Shown piece by piece: positions 1 to 10,912 of a stretch of DNA of 64,000 nt. The stretch comes from Varroa destructor (Eukaryota; Arthropoda; Arachnida; Mesostigmata; Varroidae): NCBI RefSeq assembly GCF_002443255.2, contig NW_019211455.1, forward strand, positions 10,263,959 to 10,327,958, given 5' to 3'. The notes under the pieces are model-generated. The model ran no database searches and had not been told where the DNA came from. It saw nothing but the letters and a program-made list of their open reading frames with translations. A program made the position numbers and the translations under genes. Position 1 is the stretch's first letter; every line of letters begins with the position of its first letter.

Positions 1-510
1 ATCGACGCCGTAACGATTGTGGCCATTAGAGTTGGCCGAGATTAAGGTTAAGTGATTTGACATTGGCTTGTTTTGGTTAGGTCAAACTTGAAAGTCGTTC
101 ATCCATCCGCACGCCTCGAATTAGTGCTAAAGTGGGAGATAAACCACTTCAAGGAAAAGTCAAAAGGATATTGGTAACAAATAGTATACTCAAAGAACCA
201 CAAAATAATCATTTGCCATGCCAAGTTAGCCAGCTATGCGCGTCTGCCATTCATCGATTTTTATTCCTTAGAAAAAAACACCGAGCGTCCGGTGCAGACT
301 GAATTTTTATAAAACCAAAGTAAGTTCTTTAACTGAGTTCTATTTAGCAGCTCGCAAACGTTTAGTATATTTGTTCACTGGAGCTTTGCTATATATTCAA
401 GATGTCCTGAAAGTATCCAGTGTAACAAAAAATGAGGCGTTATAAAAAAAAAAAAACTAAAGAATTAACGTTTAAGATACGAACAGATAAGAAATACTTT
501 TTCTTCTCAG
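1..510. other. no supported gene; possible 48-nt micro-exon
   Basis: Nothing in this stretch is recognisable. The one structured item is 272-319 (+). It follows a pyrimidine-rich acceptor ending TTCCTTAG and precedes a donor reading GTAAGTT, with 16 open codons in one frame. Its phase does not match the exon-like segment at 511, so the two do not join into one reading frame. Confidence 0.3.
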
Positions 511-628
511 TCTCAACGAACACTGGTTTCTCTGGATGTTTGATGGAACCAAAGTAATCACCATATTGGAGGGAAGCTTGTTACCTTATACATTTCGTAA
601 TCTTTTGCGCGAAACGAAAGTCCGGTGA
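511..628 (+). CDS. candidate terminal exon, unknown protein
   Basis: A very strong acceptor (CTTTTTCTTCTCAG, ending at 510) opens into a 38-codon frame that starts after one base and reads LNEHWFLWMFDGTKVITILE at its beginning. It ends at TGA 626-628. A canonical AATAAA lies at 654-659, the right distance for a short 3' UTR. Acceptor, stop and poly-A signal in the right order make this look like a last exon. I do not recognise the peptide, and an open frame this long after an acceptor is common by chance. A matching upstream exon was not found. Confidence 0.25.
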
Positions 629-979
629 AAGGTACGTTTATGAATTTTGCAATAATAAATATTACTCAACTCAAATCAAACGATACCGCTCTACAAATCT
701 AAACGTCCGTTCTTGTATAAATATAGAAAGGTATATCTTTTATACATGAAAATTGGACAAGTTTTATATTCTTGATCTGTAGATTATTCGTAAGAGACAA
801 AGGTGATCTATATAACTATGCGTCGAGCAAGAAGCTATATATCCTCATTTGATGAAGTTAAGCAGGGAACGATAATCGATATGCGGGCAAAATTAATAAG
901 TTTCCTCAACTGTGTATGCAATGTAACCATCAGTACGAAACCTTGGCGCACAAACTGTTCAGTCAAACTTGTGAAGTAG
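629..979. other. no supported gene
   Basis: AT-rich sequence holding the AATAAA at 654-659. I see no exon, RNA gene or repeat. Confidence 0.5.
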
Positions 980-1393
980 GTTAGGAGAGTGACGCATGAT
1001 CGGTTACTTTTACCAAACGAGTCTACCTCTCCTCGAGGCAAAATAGATAGTATAGATCCAATAGCAAATGTCTATAACTTCACTTGCGATTTCTCTGATT
1101 ACGAATATGTAAAACGTAAAACGTGGCCCAGCAGGCGGCTGCTGAGCAAATTATCAGCCCGAACAAATAGTAAATCAACGAATTTTCACTCTGAATTACA
1201 GTCTCATCATGAAAGTACTAAGAATTTCCCAGCGTCTTGTAGCAGATTTTACCTGCCCAAGCGAAAATTATGCACAGTTTGGGTAATTAATTATAGAGCA
1301 GCAGGTATTGATCCCCTCTTCATGTCGCCCACGTATCTTCGTACTAATGGCTGCCAAGGGTCAATGCTCTCCATTTACTGTTTTATGAAATAA
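980..1393 (+). CDS. long open frame, possible exon, unknown protein
   Basis: Stop-free for 137 codons, the longest plus-strand frame that owes nothing to a repeat. It could be entered at an acceptor ending GAAGTAG at 979, although the pyrimidine tract there is poor. A donor CAG|GTATTG near 1307 would cut it after about 109 codons. The product is basic and Ser/Asn/Arg-rich with no domain or membrane segment that I recognise. No ATG opens it, so it would have to be an internal exon. Chance remains a full explanation. Confidence 0.2.
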   Translation, partial: VRRVTHDRLLLPNESTSPRGKIDSIDPIANVYNFTCDFSDYEYVKRKTWPSRRLLSKLSARTNSKSTNFHSELQSHHESTKNFPASCSRFYLPKRKLCTVWVINYRAAGIDPLFMSPTYLRTNGCQGSMLSIYCFMK

Positions 1394-3378
1394 TTTAGCA
1401 GGCGCACGCTATTTTCTGGCTTCGAGATTTCCAAGATTCTTCCTGTTGCTGACTGTTACTTTCCAAGGTGTTAGATACTTTGAAGTGACGGGCCCACTCT
1501 CATGTCCAGTATGTCGTCTTTATAAAAATAGATGCGGAATAATATGCCGGCAAAAACATGAAGCCTACTGGACTTACCAAACGTAGGCATCCGCTCTTAA
1601 AAAGAAACATACAAATTCACTAGCTGGTTAAATTATTTATCAATTCGTTCTTGCAAAGATAGATCGACAATTGTTCATGTAATATTCAATGATAGCCATG
1701 TTTGGATGCCACTCACCTAACTAGCTAAAGTCATGCTTGTTTTCGAGTAATTCAAATAGCGGCTTCCCACATATGTCCGAACAGAAATCGACAAAGCGGC
1801 TCCAATTCAAGATTCATGGCACGTTTCCCCAAAGAACAGTTTTGCCGAGAACAAAACTTCCAGGACAAGCTTTACCGCATAAATGTTATATCAAAGGCAA
1901 GGTCCAGCACGGCGGTGCCGTAAGACGCTTCCTGCGGTTTCTAGATCGGCCATATAGAGGCCCTACGTAAGGTGACTATATAAGATCCATGGCTCAATCG
2001 CTTGTTGGAACACACACACAGAGAGGACAAATATTCGACTACTGATAAGTGCCTAGAAAAGGAGCGGGGCTTATATTTAAGTCGCTTTTCATAGTCCCTT
2101 TATTCTTCAGTTTCGATACGTCCAGTTGAAGCTTATTGTTCTTTAAAAGAAATGCCGCTGCTTATGAAGGCAGTATTGTACGGATAAACTATCAAGAGAT
2201 GAAGACCGTCCCTGGCGTTTCTCGCCAGAGTTACTGCAAGTAACGGTGGTGAGTCGACACCTTAAAAGACAAGACTGTCTACTCCGGAGGTAATAAAGGG
2301 GTAGTTAACAGCGGCATAAAACTCCCGGAAGCGCATAGATAGACATGAATGTATACCAATCTATGTTTTAATGTGTTGCAAGTTGTCGGTAGTAGCAAGG
2401 ATTATGACGACGTCCTATAGTGTGCGCACATAGAGGAACATTTGCACGAGGGGGTTAATATCAGCATATCGGCATGGCGATCAATTCTCAAGAAGATAAG
2501 ATTCTGCACCAGAATATAAATTAAGCGCTATTTAATTTCTAGAGGTCACCTAGCTGATTTTGGCTATTGCGCGGTGTAAATATGTATTGTAGTCGTAGAT
2601 GAAACCTCTAGAAAGTGAAAATAATTACATATTATATATAAAATTATATACTATAATTATTTTTATAATGGACGACATACAGTATATAACGTTCGGACGT
2701 ACTACAGTGACCTTAAGCACAATTAAACTTTAGTATAGACAACGTTGTCGATGATTACCGCGTCACCTAGGTACAAACTAGTGAGCCAAATAAGGAGAAA
2801 AGAAACGGCACAAACATGCGGCTGACGCCACTTCTTTTTATTAGCTTTTTAACGAAGATTCCGGCCGGTACGGACGAAATGCAAAAAAAAAAAGAATAAA
2901 ATTTAAGATACAAAACAGATTCAACGTTACGAATTTTACATCCGCTGTTACTGCTGGCAGTTATCATTTTTGAATGGCTGGCCTCTTCCAGTACTAAATT
3001 AAACGTGCCTGTCTTTCTCTCGATTTGGACCTAAATCAGCAAACATAACCTTAACTTTAGTGAGTAAACATGTTACCTGTGCACCATTATAGGAATTATA
3101 CTGATTCGTTCATAATATAATTCTGAATTACTGGCGGCCGATAATTATAAACAAAGTGTTAAGTAACAAAGTTAAAGTGTTAGGCAGAAGAGGACTGCAT
3201 ATAAAACATAATGTTCTTTGTAGGAACACAGTTACCATGGAAACTTGGTTTAAGGATTACATGTATCTTATGGCCACTGCGTTATAGGAAAACCACAGTT
3301 GCACACATATACACCCACAGAGACTGGTATGAATAAACATAGGCAAGTCGTTTTTCTATCAGTTCGCTTGTGTTTCAG
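1394..3378. other. no supported gene; weak exon-like segment at 2174-2248
   Basis: Mostly AT-rich sequence without structure. 2174-2248 (+) is 25 open codons, phase 0 at both ends, between a mediocre CAG acceptor and a donor reading GTGAGT; it is charged and begins YCTDKLSRDEDRPWRF. A short AT-only patch at about 2620-2670 is imperfectly self-complementary. A strong minus donor (TTTG|GTAAGTCC) sits at 1571-1578 with only an 18-nt exon possible behind it. Confidence 0.35.
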
Positions 3379-3483
3379 TACATAAATATATCTTTAAAAA
3401 CTCTAGATGCTCAGACAGCTAACTTAGCTAAAAAGAGAAATTCTCCCTTGTTTAGATATTTCGCTGGTCCTGACATCGTGTGA
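3379..3483 (+). CDS. candidate terminal exon, unknown protein
   Basis: The acceptor CGCTTGTGTTTCAG ends at 3378 and opens directly into 34 codons in phase 0, ending at TGA 3481-3483. AATAAA follows at 3586-3591, about 100 bases downstream. The peptide starts YINISLKTLDAQTANLAKKR and has no motif I can name. The arrangement matches the 511-628 segment: good acceptor, short frame, stop, poly-A signal. No upstream coding exon of matching phase was identified. Confidence 0.25.
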   Translation, partial: YINISLKTLDAQTANLAKKRNSPLFRYFAGPDIV

Positions 3484-4498
3484 AACATTAGTAAGTTAAC
3501 CTGAAATTTCGCGAAAACTTTAACAGGTTTATTGCGGTGTGCGGATAGTCCAGTCCCACGATAACAGAGGCGGTAGCAGCCTAGTAATAAATTTTGGCCA
3601 CAGTTCAGAGCCTATGTAACGTCTGTTACATACCTAGATGCCAGTTTAGGTGACATCATACTGTTTTACTCTCATTCGTTCTATTTCTATAGTCGCTACC
3701 TCAATCACTCCTAATGGCCACATTAAGTCGTGTGTATCTTTTGTGCAGGGTCCGGCCAAATATTCTTGTTTTTGTTGCTATTTTTTTTTATCGACGCTGC
3801 TGGTACTGTCGTAATTGTCGACTTTAAACACAATTCCAACTATCAAAGTGTAATTTGTTTCAAAACGAGGACAAGTCTATTCGTTTTGTGTGTGCAAAAC
3901 GCATGCAATATGTACACATACCTTGCTAATTTTAGTTTTTTCAGAAATGAACGGACAATTGAGTAGCACTTGACTCCGGATGAGAGTAAATCGAGGTGGA
4001 GGCTTTAGAGGGCATCGGAAAAATGAAGCTGATTGTAATGTTTATGAGCTGTATAATTCAATTGGATTTTTGTGAAATTAAATTTGTTTCCGTGTGTAAA
4101 AGATGAAAGTAATTTCCATAAATGTTTAAAAACATCCGCATGCTATCGCACATCTTTCCTATTTGGAAAATCAGCTGTGGCCTTTGCTGTCAACGAAAGG
4201 TCAACGGCTATAATAAAATAGCCTATTTTGCTGACAATTTTCAATTTCATACAGTCGTATTTTTGCACAATAACTCTGCCCAAGTAAAGTTTTTTTGAAC
4301 GTGACATTTTCAGGACGATAGCTAAGTGATTTATTTGGGTTTTACGTCCGGCAGGCTGTAACGCATTACTCAGACGACGACCGGCTTTTGCCAACACAAA
4401 ACGACGTGTGTCAGCGGCCGTTTCCAAACTCGAATCACTACGTGTTTCTACGTTTAGTTGACAAATACTTAGAAAAATTATGATATAATAACACTTAC
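3484..4498. other. no supported gene
   Basis: Contains the AATAAA at 3586-3591 and a strong but unproductive plus acceptor ending at 3944 (TTTTTTCAG), after which all three frames close within about 10 codons. Nothing else is visible. Confidence 0.5.
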
Positions 4499-4578
4499 GA
4501 CTTGATTTTTATTATTAAAATTTGAAATTGTCCAGTTTCTGGGCCGCATCTTGTCTGGGCAGTGGTGGGCCACAAAGT
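4499..4578 (-). CDS. candidate internal exon, unknown protein
   Basis: Read on the minus strand, the acceptor TTCTAAGATTTCAG sits just above 4578, preceded by TTCCTTAGTC. The donor C|GTAAGTGT begins at 4498. The 80-nt segment has one fully open frame, phase 0 at entry and two bases left over at exit, starting TLWPTTAQTRCGPETGQFQ. One other frame I read through hits a stop. Both splice signals are good, which puts this among the better short exon candidates, but no homologous family is evident. Confidence 0.25.
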
Positions 4579-5519
4579 CTGAAATCTTAGAAGACTAAGG
4601 AAACCCCATCCCATCTTAGATGTATAGCTTTGCCTCATGTATTGCGGTACAATAGAATATGAATCATACTCTGATAAGCTATAATGAAATCTAAAGACTA
4701 ATTCACTAGTGAACATTATCTTTATCTCTTTCGACAGGCGCTGTATACAATATTAGTCTCATCGTTTGAGAGTGACTGTGACTTATCCTCTATTATATTA
4801 TATCATATTGATCCCAACGCTCAGCTTCCATTTTTAGGACGTAAATCTTTAAAATTGCCCGCATTATGGTGTATCTTACATATGAGCGCCCTGTACCTGA
4901 ATATATTTAACCTATGTATTGACAAGTGAAGTCGCAACAATGCAGCTAACTTATCCAAAACCGATTTTAATAGATTTAAGTTGAATCACAAAATTTCAAG
5001 TTGGCTTGTTGTCTAATGGCTCTTCAAGGGTTACCGAAACTCTTCAGTCCGCCATTGTATTTCTGGCATCATATCCTTACGGTCCTTTTCATTTACCTTT
5101 TGTTGTCATGGGAATAAATTAATTAGGACAGAAATACTTGTGAAATTTATTTTATTAATAAAATAAATGCCTCCTAATGGTCAAATACCGCTGAATTCGT
5201 ATGTTTAGAAGCCGTCAAATTGTTTCGAATCACCTGAGTATACTCATTATCATCAACTAATTATAATGATGTATATATCAAAGTATTCTGATATCTATTA
5301 CACGGAAATAAATATAAAGCACTAAATAAAGACACGCTGATAGAATATGTAACATTGAATCATAGAATCGAAACTTGCCATTGATTTTACCATTTTTTTT
5401 TTTACTATTATCGTTGTATTTGTAGGCAGTGCAACGAAGGATGATTCTATTTGGTGCTTTTTAACATTTTGAATTGGTAAAGTGCTGAGGCTAAATATCG
5501 GAAAAGGGTTCTATCTTAC
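4579..5519. other. no supported gene; palindrome at 5145
   Basis: AT-rich. It contains the perfect 24-bp palindrome at 5145-5168, annotated separately, and no convincing exon. Confidence 0.45.
5145..5168. repeat. 24-bp perfect AT palindrome with AATAAA on both strands
   Basis: The 12-base left arm is the exact reverse complement of the right arm, with no spacer. Each strand therefore reads AATAAA followed by a second AATAAA-like hexamer (AATAAAATAAAT). It could act as a bidirectional polyadenylation signal between convergent transcripts, or simply be a cruciform-prone AT site. The role is inference; the symmetry is seen directly. Confidence 0.8.
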
Positions 5520-5650
5520 CTGATATCTCTCAGTTTAATTACCGTAGCTAAGAACATTTGCGCTTGTGGCACGATGGAAACCATATTTGATATATTACGA
5601 ACGCCAAATATAAAGACGATCACACTGATTTTGTCGCTTATAAGGATTCG
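5520..5650 (-). CDS. candidate exon, hydrophobic, unknown protein
   Basis: Bounded downstream on the minus strand by a consensus donor CAG|GTAAGATA (donor G at 5519). Upstream of it, 43 codons are open. The residues include a hydrophobic stretch (ISVIVFIFGVRNISN) and end ATVIKLRDI, which would suit a membrane segment followed by a basic loop. The 5' boundary is unclear: the AGs available near 5630-5645 have weak pyrimidine tracts. A receptor or transporter fragment is possible but not demonstrated. Confidence 0.2.
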
Positions 5651-5736
5651 TTATCTTCTATAGCCTAGGCAGCGATTTTTGTCATATTTTTTGTCGGACG
5701 TTTGATTCATCTCGCCAACTACCCGGACGTTTTCAG

Positions 5737-5821
5737 TCAAAACTCATTTGTCTTATACGTTTCGAGCCGCTCTGTGCAAAACTCAATCGATGAACTGCTA
5801 AGCAAAGGTAGACTTTGGTAA
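5737..5821 (+). CDS. candidate exon, unknown protein
   Basis: The strong acceptor CCCGGACGTTTTCAG ends at 5736. One frame stays open for 27 codons to TAA at 5819-5821 and begins QNSFVLYVSSRSVQNSIDEL. A donor AAAG|GTAGAC near 5806 could end it earlier in frame. It lies about 90 bases from the minus-strand candidate ending at 5650, so the two would belong to divergent genes if both were real, which makes at least one doubtful. Confidence 0.17.
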
Positions 5822-6448
5822 CGACGTAAGGTAAGAACAACAAAAGGTAAATGATGTAAAACTAGATTACTTGCGAAAAAAGCGGCCTGCATATTGTAGC
5901 AAGGCTTCCGAAGGGTCGTAAACATAGATTTTTTCACCTTTTAGGTCCGCTCGCTAGGCTTTCCTCAGCCCCTTTTATTGAATGGCATGGTCTAAGCGGC
6001 AGAGAAGTGTTCAAAGCGACGCATTACACTTCACCCCCAACGTTCGATATATAAATTGTATAAAATGATCCCTGTGCATAATGAACTTTTTGACATAAAT
6101 ATCGTAACAATCTATGCATCTTTCATAAGGCTCAATAGCTCACAAGATTCAATAGCTCTTTTTCTAGTCCTGTTTCGGATATGCGTGAGCATGCGATCAC
6201 GGACGAAAGCAAAGTACGCAAGACAATCCTACAAATTATCTTCATATAAATCGGAGGTTGTCCTTCCTAGCTGTACATCCCCCGCACAGCATAAAAAATA
6301 CAAATAATTTTTTTTACTAATACCTAATTAGTATGTGAGGTAGACTTCGTCTATGTTCTTTAAGTTAAGCCGCAAGAGTAGCTATATTGACGACAATTAG
6401 TCATAACATACGAAAATTGACTGATACTGATTTTTCAAATTTGAATTG

Positions 6449-6468
6449 TGTATACCAGTGTATACCAG
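6449..6468. repeat. 10-bp tandem duplication
   Basis: TGTATACCAG occurs twice in a row, six bases before the TA microsatellite. It looks like a local replication-slippage duplication at the repeat edge. Confidence 0.9.
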
Positions 6469-6469
6469 A

Positions 6470-6473
<4 letters not shown>

Positions 6474-6515
<42 letters not shown>
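6474..6515. repeat. (TA)21 microsatellite
   Basis: Uninterrupted TA dinucleotides for 42 bases. It removes stop codons from two plus frames, producing an artificial Tyr-Ile run. Confidence 0.97.
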
Positions 6516-6518
<3 letters not shown>

Positions 6519-6600
6519 CGGTTAACATATTGTGCAGCCGGTTCTTCGAAACTGAGGCGTCACACGAAGACAGTCACGACGAGAATGGTTTCAGACGAAC

Positions 6601-6617
6601 TTTTTTTTTTTTTTTTT
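6601..6617 (+). repeat. T17 homopolymer
   Basis: Seventeen uninterrupted T. It could be the reversed poly-A tail of an old retroposed copy, but no target-site duplication or parental sequence is evident next to it. Confidence 0.95.
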
Positions 6618-8991
6618 GCATACAAAGATGAGTCTGTAGATGCCCGTCGTTTCGGCATTAACCAAGAATGGGTCTTAGAATCAAGTGCTGCTATCCGCAT
6701 CAGAGTGTGGGTAGACATGTGTCGTTGTACCGTGTATTCATTGGGCGAAGGGCACATAGATGTCAGATCGATTAATAATAGAGATCGCTTCCGTGTTGTC
6801 ATTCTAGATCGCTTGAATCTCACTTTTATAGAATTTACGGGCTGCTGGTGGTCGACTAAGCCAGAGGGATTTTGGTCTACGGCGGAGTTGTCGGAACCGG
6901 GGAAAGGCTAAAGCTCTTCCCGCCTCTGTCTTGTCCAATGTTTGTACGCTGTATTATATAATAGAAAATTCGAAAAATCTAACGAGACAGTAATACCGCC
7001 CAAAAAATGCTCAACGACGATATCACAGCGACGTATCTCGCTAGTAATAAACGCGTGCTCAACTTAAACGTGGTCTAATAATAGTTGCCGCCACTGTTCG
7101 TATCACTGAATACGTTTGTTTGGCACGTATAATCTCCAAAGTACAAGATGAAGGCCAAACGTTCTTCGTGCGACTGTACATGTTAAACAAATATTGTTGC
7201 ATTTTTCTTTCTTAAGTACATCTATTCAGTTGAGTGATCTTTACATATTATCAAAAAAAAATCAAAGGGGCAAAATATTTTTGCTTTACGAAATTTCGTT
7301 TGTGAAGCCAAAGCTAGTGTAAGTGGTTTTTCATACTGTTCGACTGTGTAACAATGGAGTCAGTTGGCTAAGTAGCTGACGCCGTCTAAGGCGATTCCGC
7401 ATACGCGGATTCGCAGACGAGCTTTTTTTGCAACTCGCATATTGCCCACAGGTCTTGATCAGATCTGTAACATACGTACCTTTCGATACAACAAGTATGA
7501 TGGATGAACCGAGGCGGCGTATTCGCGTCCAACAATACGTGATATTTGAAAATACCAGACATGGCGATAGGAGTCACAATTAAACAATCGAGAGACTGAA
7601 AAAGAGGTGGTCTTCATTTCACGTTTTTAACTTGAATCTGTCCATTGTAGTCTTTTTGTAGGTAATAATCGTGAACTGCGTAACTAGTTCTGCGGTAAGT
7701 TGCCTCTCGAACGATATCGTCCATAGATCTTTTAAAAGAGATGAATACAATTCTTTCGACGAATCTTGTTCATCCCGTGTGGCATAAAATGTCAATAGAA
7801 ATTTTACGATCAAAGTAGTACTATTGCGGTAGCCATATCACATTTAAGCAACCGCGTTTTCCCAAGTGACGACAAGCGTAATTGTAAACGTCACACTGCC
7901 CAGTAGATAGCGGCCAAGATTACGCTTTTATACCGATGTAAAATCTATTCACAATATTAACAGCTGACTCTAGTGGCTTTGTTTAACTTATATAAATGCC
8001 ATTGGAGTAGGGTCATCGATTGAAGTAGGGGAAAGGGGAGTCCCTACGATGGCCTACGAACCAAAAGTACGTTGCGTTGTTACAGGTTCATACAATAAGT
8101 TATAATAATAGATTTGATTTAGGTACGAGCTCAAAGCCCTTCCATGTCTACGAGCATCTCTCTTATGTTTACTCTTGAATAAATTCGATGTCACCTGCTA
8201 AGATGGTCCCATTCAAATCTCCATTGTACGATAGGCCAACGTTATTGTTACTGGATACAAATTTTCGAACTCTTCACACTGTACTAGTTATTGCCCGATC
8301 ACTTCTAACAACATCTGTCCATCCGAAGATTGCAGAAGATTTCGAATTTTATGCTTTTCAACGAGTACATGTTTGCGTATACGCACGTCCGAAAGATCTA
8401 CAAGACAGCTGTAACAACTTTTGGGTTCCTTTCGTGGTCTGAAAGGAGCGGACAATAGTGGAAACAACATTTAAGAAAAAAGAAAGACTTCAACATAAAA
8501 AATTCAAACAATTCAACAAAAATTATCCACAGACTGTGATTCTAATAAAAAGCGGAAAAAATGCCTTTTTCAGTTATCTTTACAAATTTGTAAAAAATCC
8601 AACTGTGACAGTTGCCTAGTTGTTTGACTTTCACATAATGAGGCCTACGAAATTCGAGTTTTCGGAGGTATCCAGCGACCTAGTGCTTACTTGGCATTTA
8701 GAAAGTTATCACTTGAAACAGTAGGAGAATTATACTGAGTTACTAGGAAACGATAGAACAGGGTAGTGGAGTATTCCTGTTCAACTTTCTCGGCTAATTC
8801 TGCCGTGTGAATAAGTCCTCGGAATCGCCTCCTCAGTATGGCATTGAGGACTTACCGCCATTGAAGGTTTAAGTGAACTAGGTATTCCCGGACCTACCTA
8901 GAATTTTTCCAATGAACCTATTAAATGGCGTTGTAACTAGAGCATAGTAGGAATGGAACAGTTCAGGGCTGTGAAAGGCTAATGCATGATG

Positions 8992-9036
8992 CAGACCAGA
9001 CCAGACCAGACCAGACCAGATCAGATCAGACTAGAC
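8992..9036. repeat. (CAGAC)n pentanucleotide array, 9 units
   Basis: Five CAGAC units, two CAGAT, one CAGAC and one TAGAC follow without gaps. The two variant units in a block suggest a substitution that then spread by slippage. The units are 5 bp with no spacers, so this is a microsatellite and not a CRISPR array. Confidence 0.95.
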
Positions 9037-10857
9037 CATACTGTTAAGATGTTTGCCTGGTACGATTGGTACTTTCACTCATTAAATTTCCAACCCTGTA
9101 TATTCGAAGAGCAAAAAGATCTGAAGCAGGGTAACGGAGTAACAAAGTTGTAAAAAAGTTACTGAGCTCATGAGATTGAATTCAGGACAAAAGAACAATA
9201 AAGTAAAGTGAAAAAATCAGAGTTTTAGGTGAATGACAAAGAGGGAACTAGAAAAAGACAACCGGGCCAACTCCAATAACTGAGCTTACTTAATAGGACG
9301 CTAGGATAGTTACGGTAGAATTACAGAAGTAATATACGAGATTAAAGAAGAAGAAATATTGTAAACAGGCAACGTAACTGACGGCTGTAACGAGTTGGGA
9401 TACGTGGCTAGGATTCAGGCCAAGGAGGTTTACCTTCGCTTCAGGTTGAATTGGTGTCCCGTGGAGTCGAAGTACCAACCTAAGGCTAATTAGGGAAAAG
9501 TGCGTGCGTTTAGTGAACACTTCTGCTAAAGTCTCACACTGCTATAGCAAATATCTAAATATGAGGCCCGATGTCTGTAACCGAGATTTACACATTAACC
9601 TCTTGACAAAAAGTCGGATCAGAACACTAATGGTATATCATTTGATAGCGTTTAGTTTAGATATATAATCGGGATCATGTACACTAAAAGAAGAAGTGAG
9701 CTTAAGATTCTAAATAAATGTATGGGCAAAAGCGGACGAATTTTACGTACGGCTGATTCTGCTTGTTAGCGCACTGATCAAGTGGCATTCGGTGCTGATA
9801 TTATAATTGAAACAGAAGTGCACAAATATGCAGCCTTCTGCCAGGTTGGTTTTTAGGACAGCCTTTTATATTCATTCTTAAAGGAACAGCAAGTGATTGT
9901 ATTCATATGCAGATAGTAACATGTCTGATCAGAAGAAACAGATCATTTCTTCGTCACAGCTTAAAAAAAGACAGTACAAGATTCTAACGGCTAGGAAATT
10001 CTGGCGGCTTCGATGGACGCAAAGCTTATGTTTATTCAGATGACAGAAATAGCCTCCCAGATACAAGCACTTCGGTGTGTGTTCAATGCTTAAGTTTTAT
10101 AGAAAAATTCAGAAGCGAGGTTATTTGTCAATAACTGTCTTTAACAGGATGTGATTAGAATGACAATTAAACGAGATGAAAATTTATAGCTTACAGAATA
10201 GTCTGAATTGAGCCATAAGTGAATATATGTAGCGTGGACAGCAGTCAACTGAGAAACTTCAACGCGGCTATTATAGCAAAACTTAATCCTTACGATTTTT
10301 TAAGTTGACAGTTCTTCAATTGAAAGGGTACGGCGAAAGATGTGCGAAGCCAAAGAAGTGTCGGAGCCGTCTGTCGTGAAAAGGACGTTTTATGATTTAG
10401 ATCAGAGCAAATATTGAAAAAAGGAGAACTATCATGTAGAAGTTGTGTTGAAGATAGCACCGAAACCGCGCACACCGAGTAGATGAGGGAACGAAGCCTG
10501 AACGTGATGATACCTATAATTTCTTAGATAATAATTCTTAGTAATATAATAATATAACTACCATTAACATTTCTTTTGAAACGATATGAGAGATTCTTAG
10601 AGTTGTATTTTTGAGTATAGGTAGATTTGGGTAGGTATCTCAACTGGGCGGATAATTCAGGCAGTGACATTATAATAATTAGTCATTTCTAGGGGATGAT
10701 ATTAAGGTAAGGCCGCAGGCCTGTTTAAATGATGATTGTGTTGGTCATAAAACTACGTTTGACTATGAATGATAAAAATAATGTGTATATTAACAATCGC
10801 AATACATTACCCTATACACAATGAACATCAAATTGTCTAGTTCAGGCCAAAGCGTAC

Positions 10858-10912
10858 CTTCCAGCTGTAGTCTACAAGTTCGACGGTTTCAAATATTGCC
10901 CTTCTCGGAAAG
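10858..10912 (-). CDS. candidate internal exon, unknown protein
   Basis: On the minus strand an acceptor CCGCTGAAG just above 10912 opens an 18-codon frame reading FPRRAIFETVELVDYSWK. It ends exactly at donor GGAAG|GTACGC. The segment is 55 nt with one leading base and closes in phase 0. Composition is protein-like (charged, aromatic, no low complexity), but the segment is short and the acceptor only moderate. Confidence 0.18.

Larger units (their letters stand above)
5822..10857. other. 5 kb without a supported gene
   Basis: Holds the TA repeat at 6474-6515, T17 at 6601-6617 and a pentanucleotide array at 8992-9036. The only other notable item is a minus-strand 44-nt exon-like segment, 8691-8734, between a CTCAG acceptor and a CCAA|GTAAGC donor. 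The 174-codon frame at 6387-6911 is an artefact of the repeats. Confidence 0.45.

Noticed and set aside
1571..1596. 18-nt micro-exon between good acceptor and GTAAGTCC donor (minus)
   Set aside because: Too short to carry frame information; no partner exons found.
2620..2670. AT-only imperfect palindrome
   Set aside because: Low complexity makes self-complementarity unremarkable.
3945..3990. Strong plus acceptor TTTTTTCAG at 3944
   Set aside because: All three frames close almost at once, so no coding exon follows.
6387..6911. Longest open frame (174 codons)
   Set aside because: It runs through (TA)21, giving Tyr-Ile repeats, and T17, giving Phe. Both remove stops, and the flanks show no other coding sign.
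8992..9036. Repeat array considered as CRISPR
   Set aside because: 5-bp units without spacers, in a eukaryotic context.
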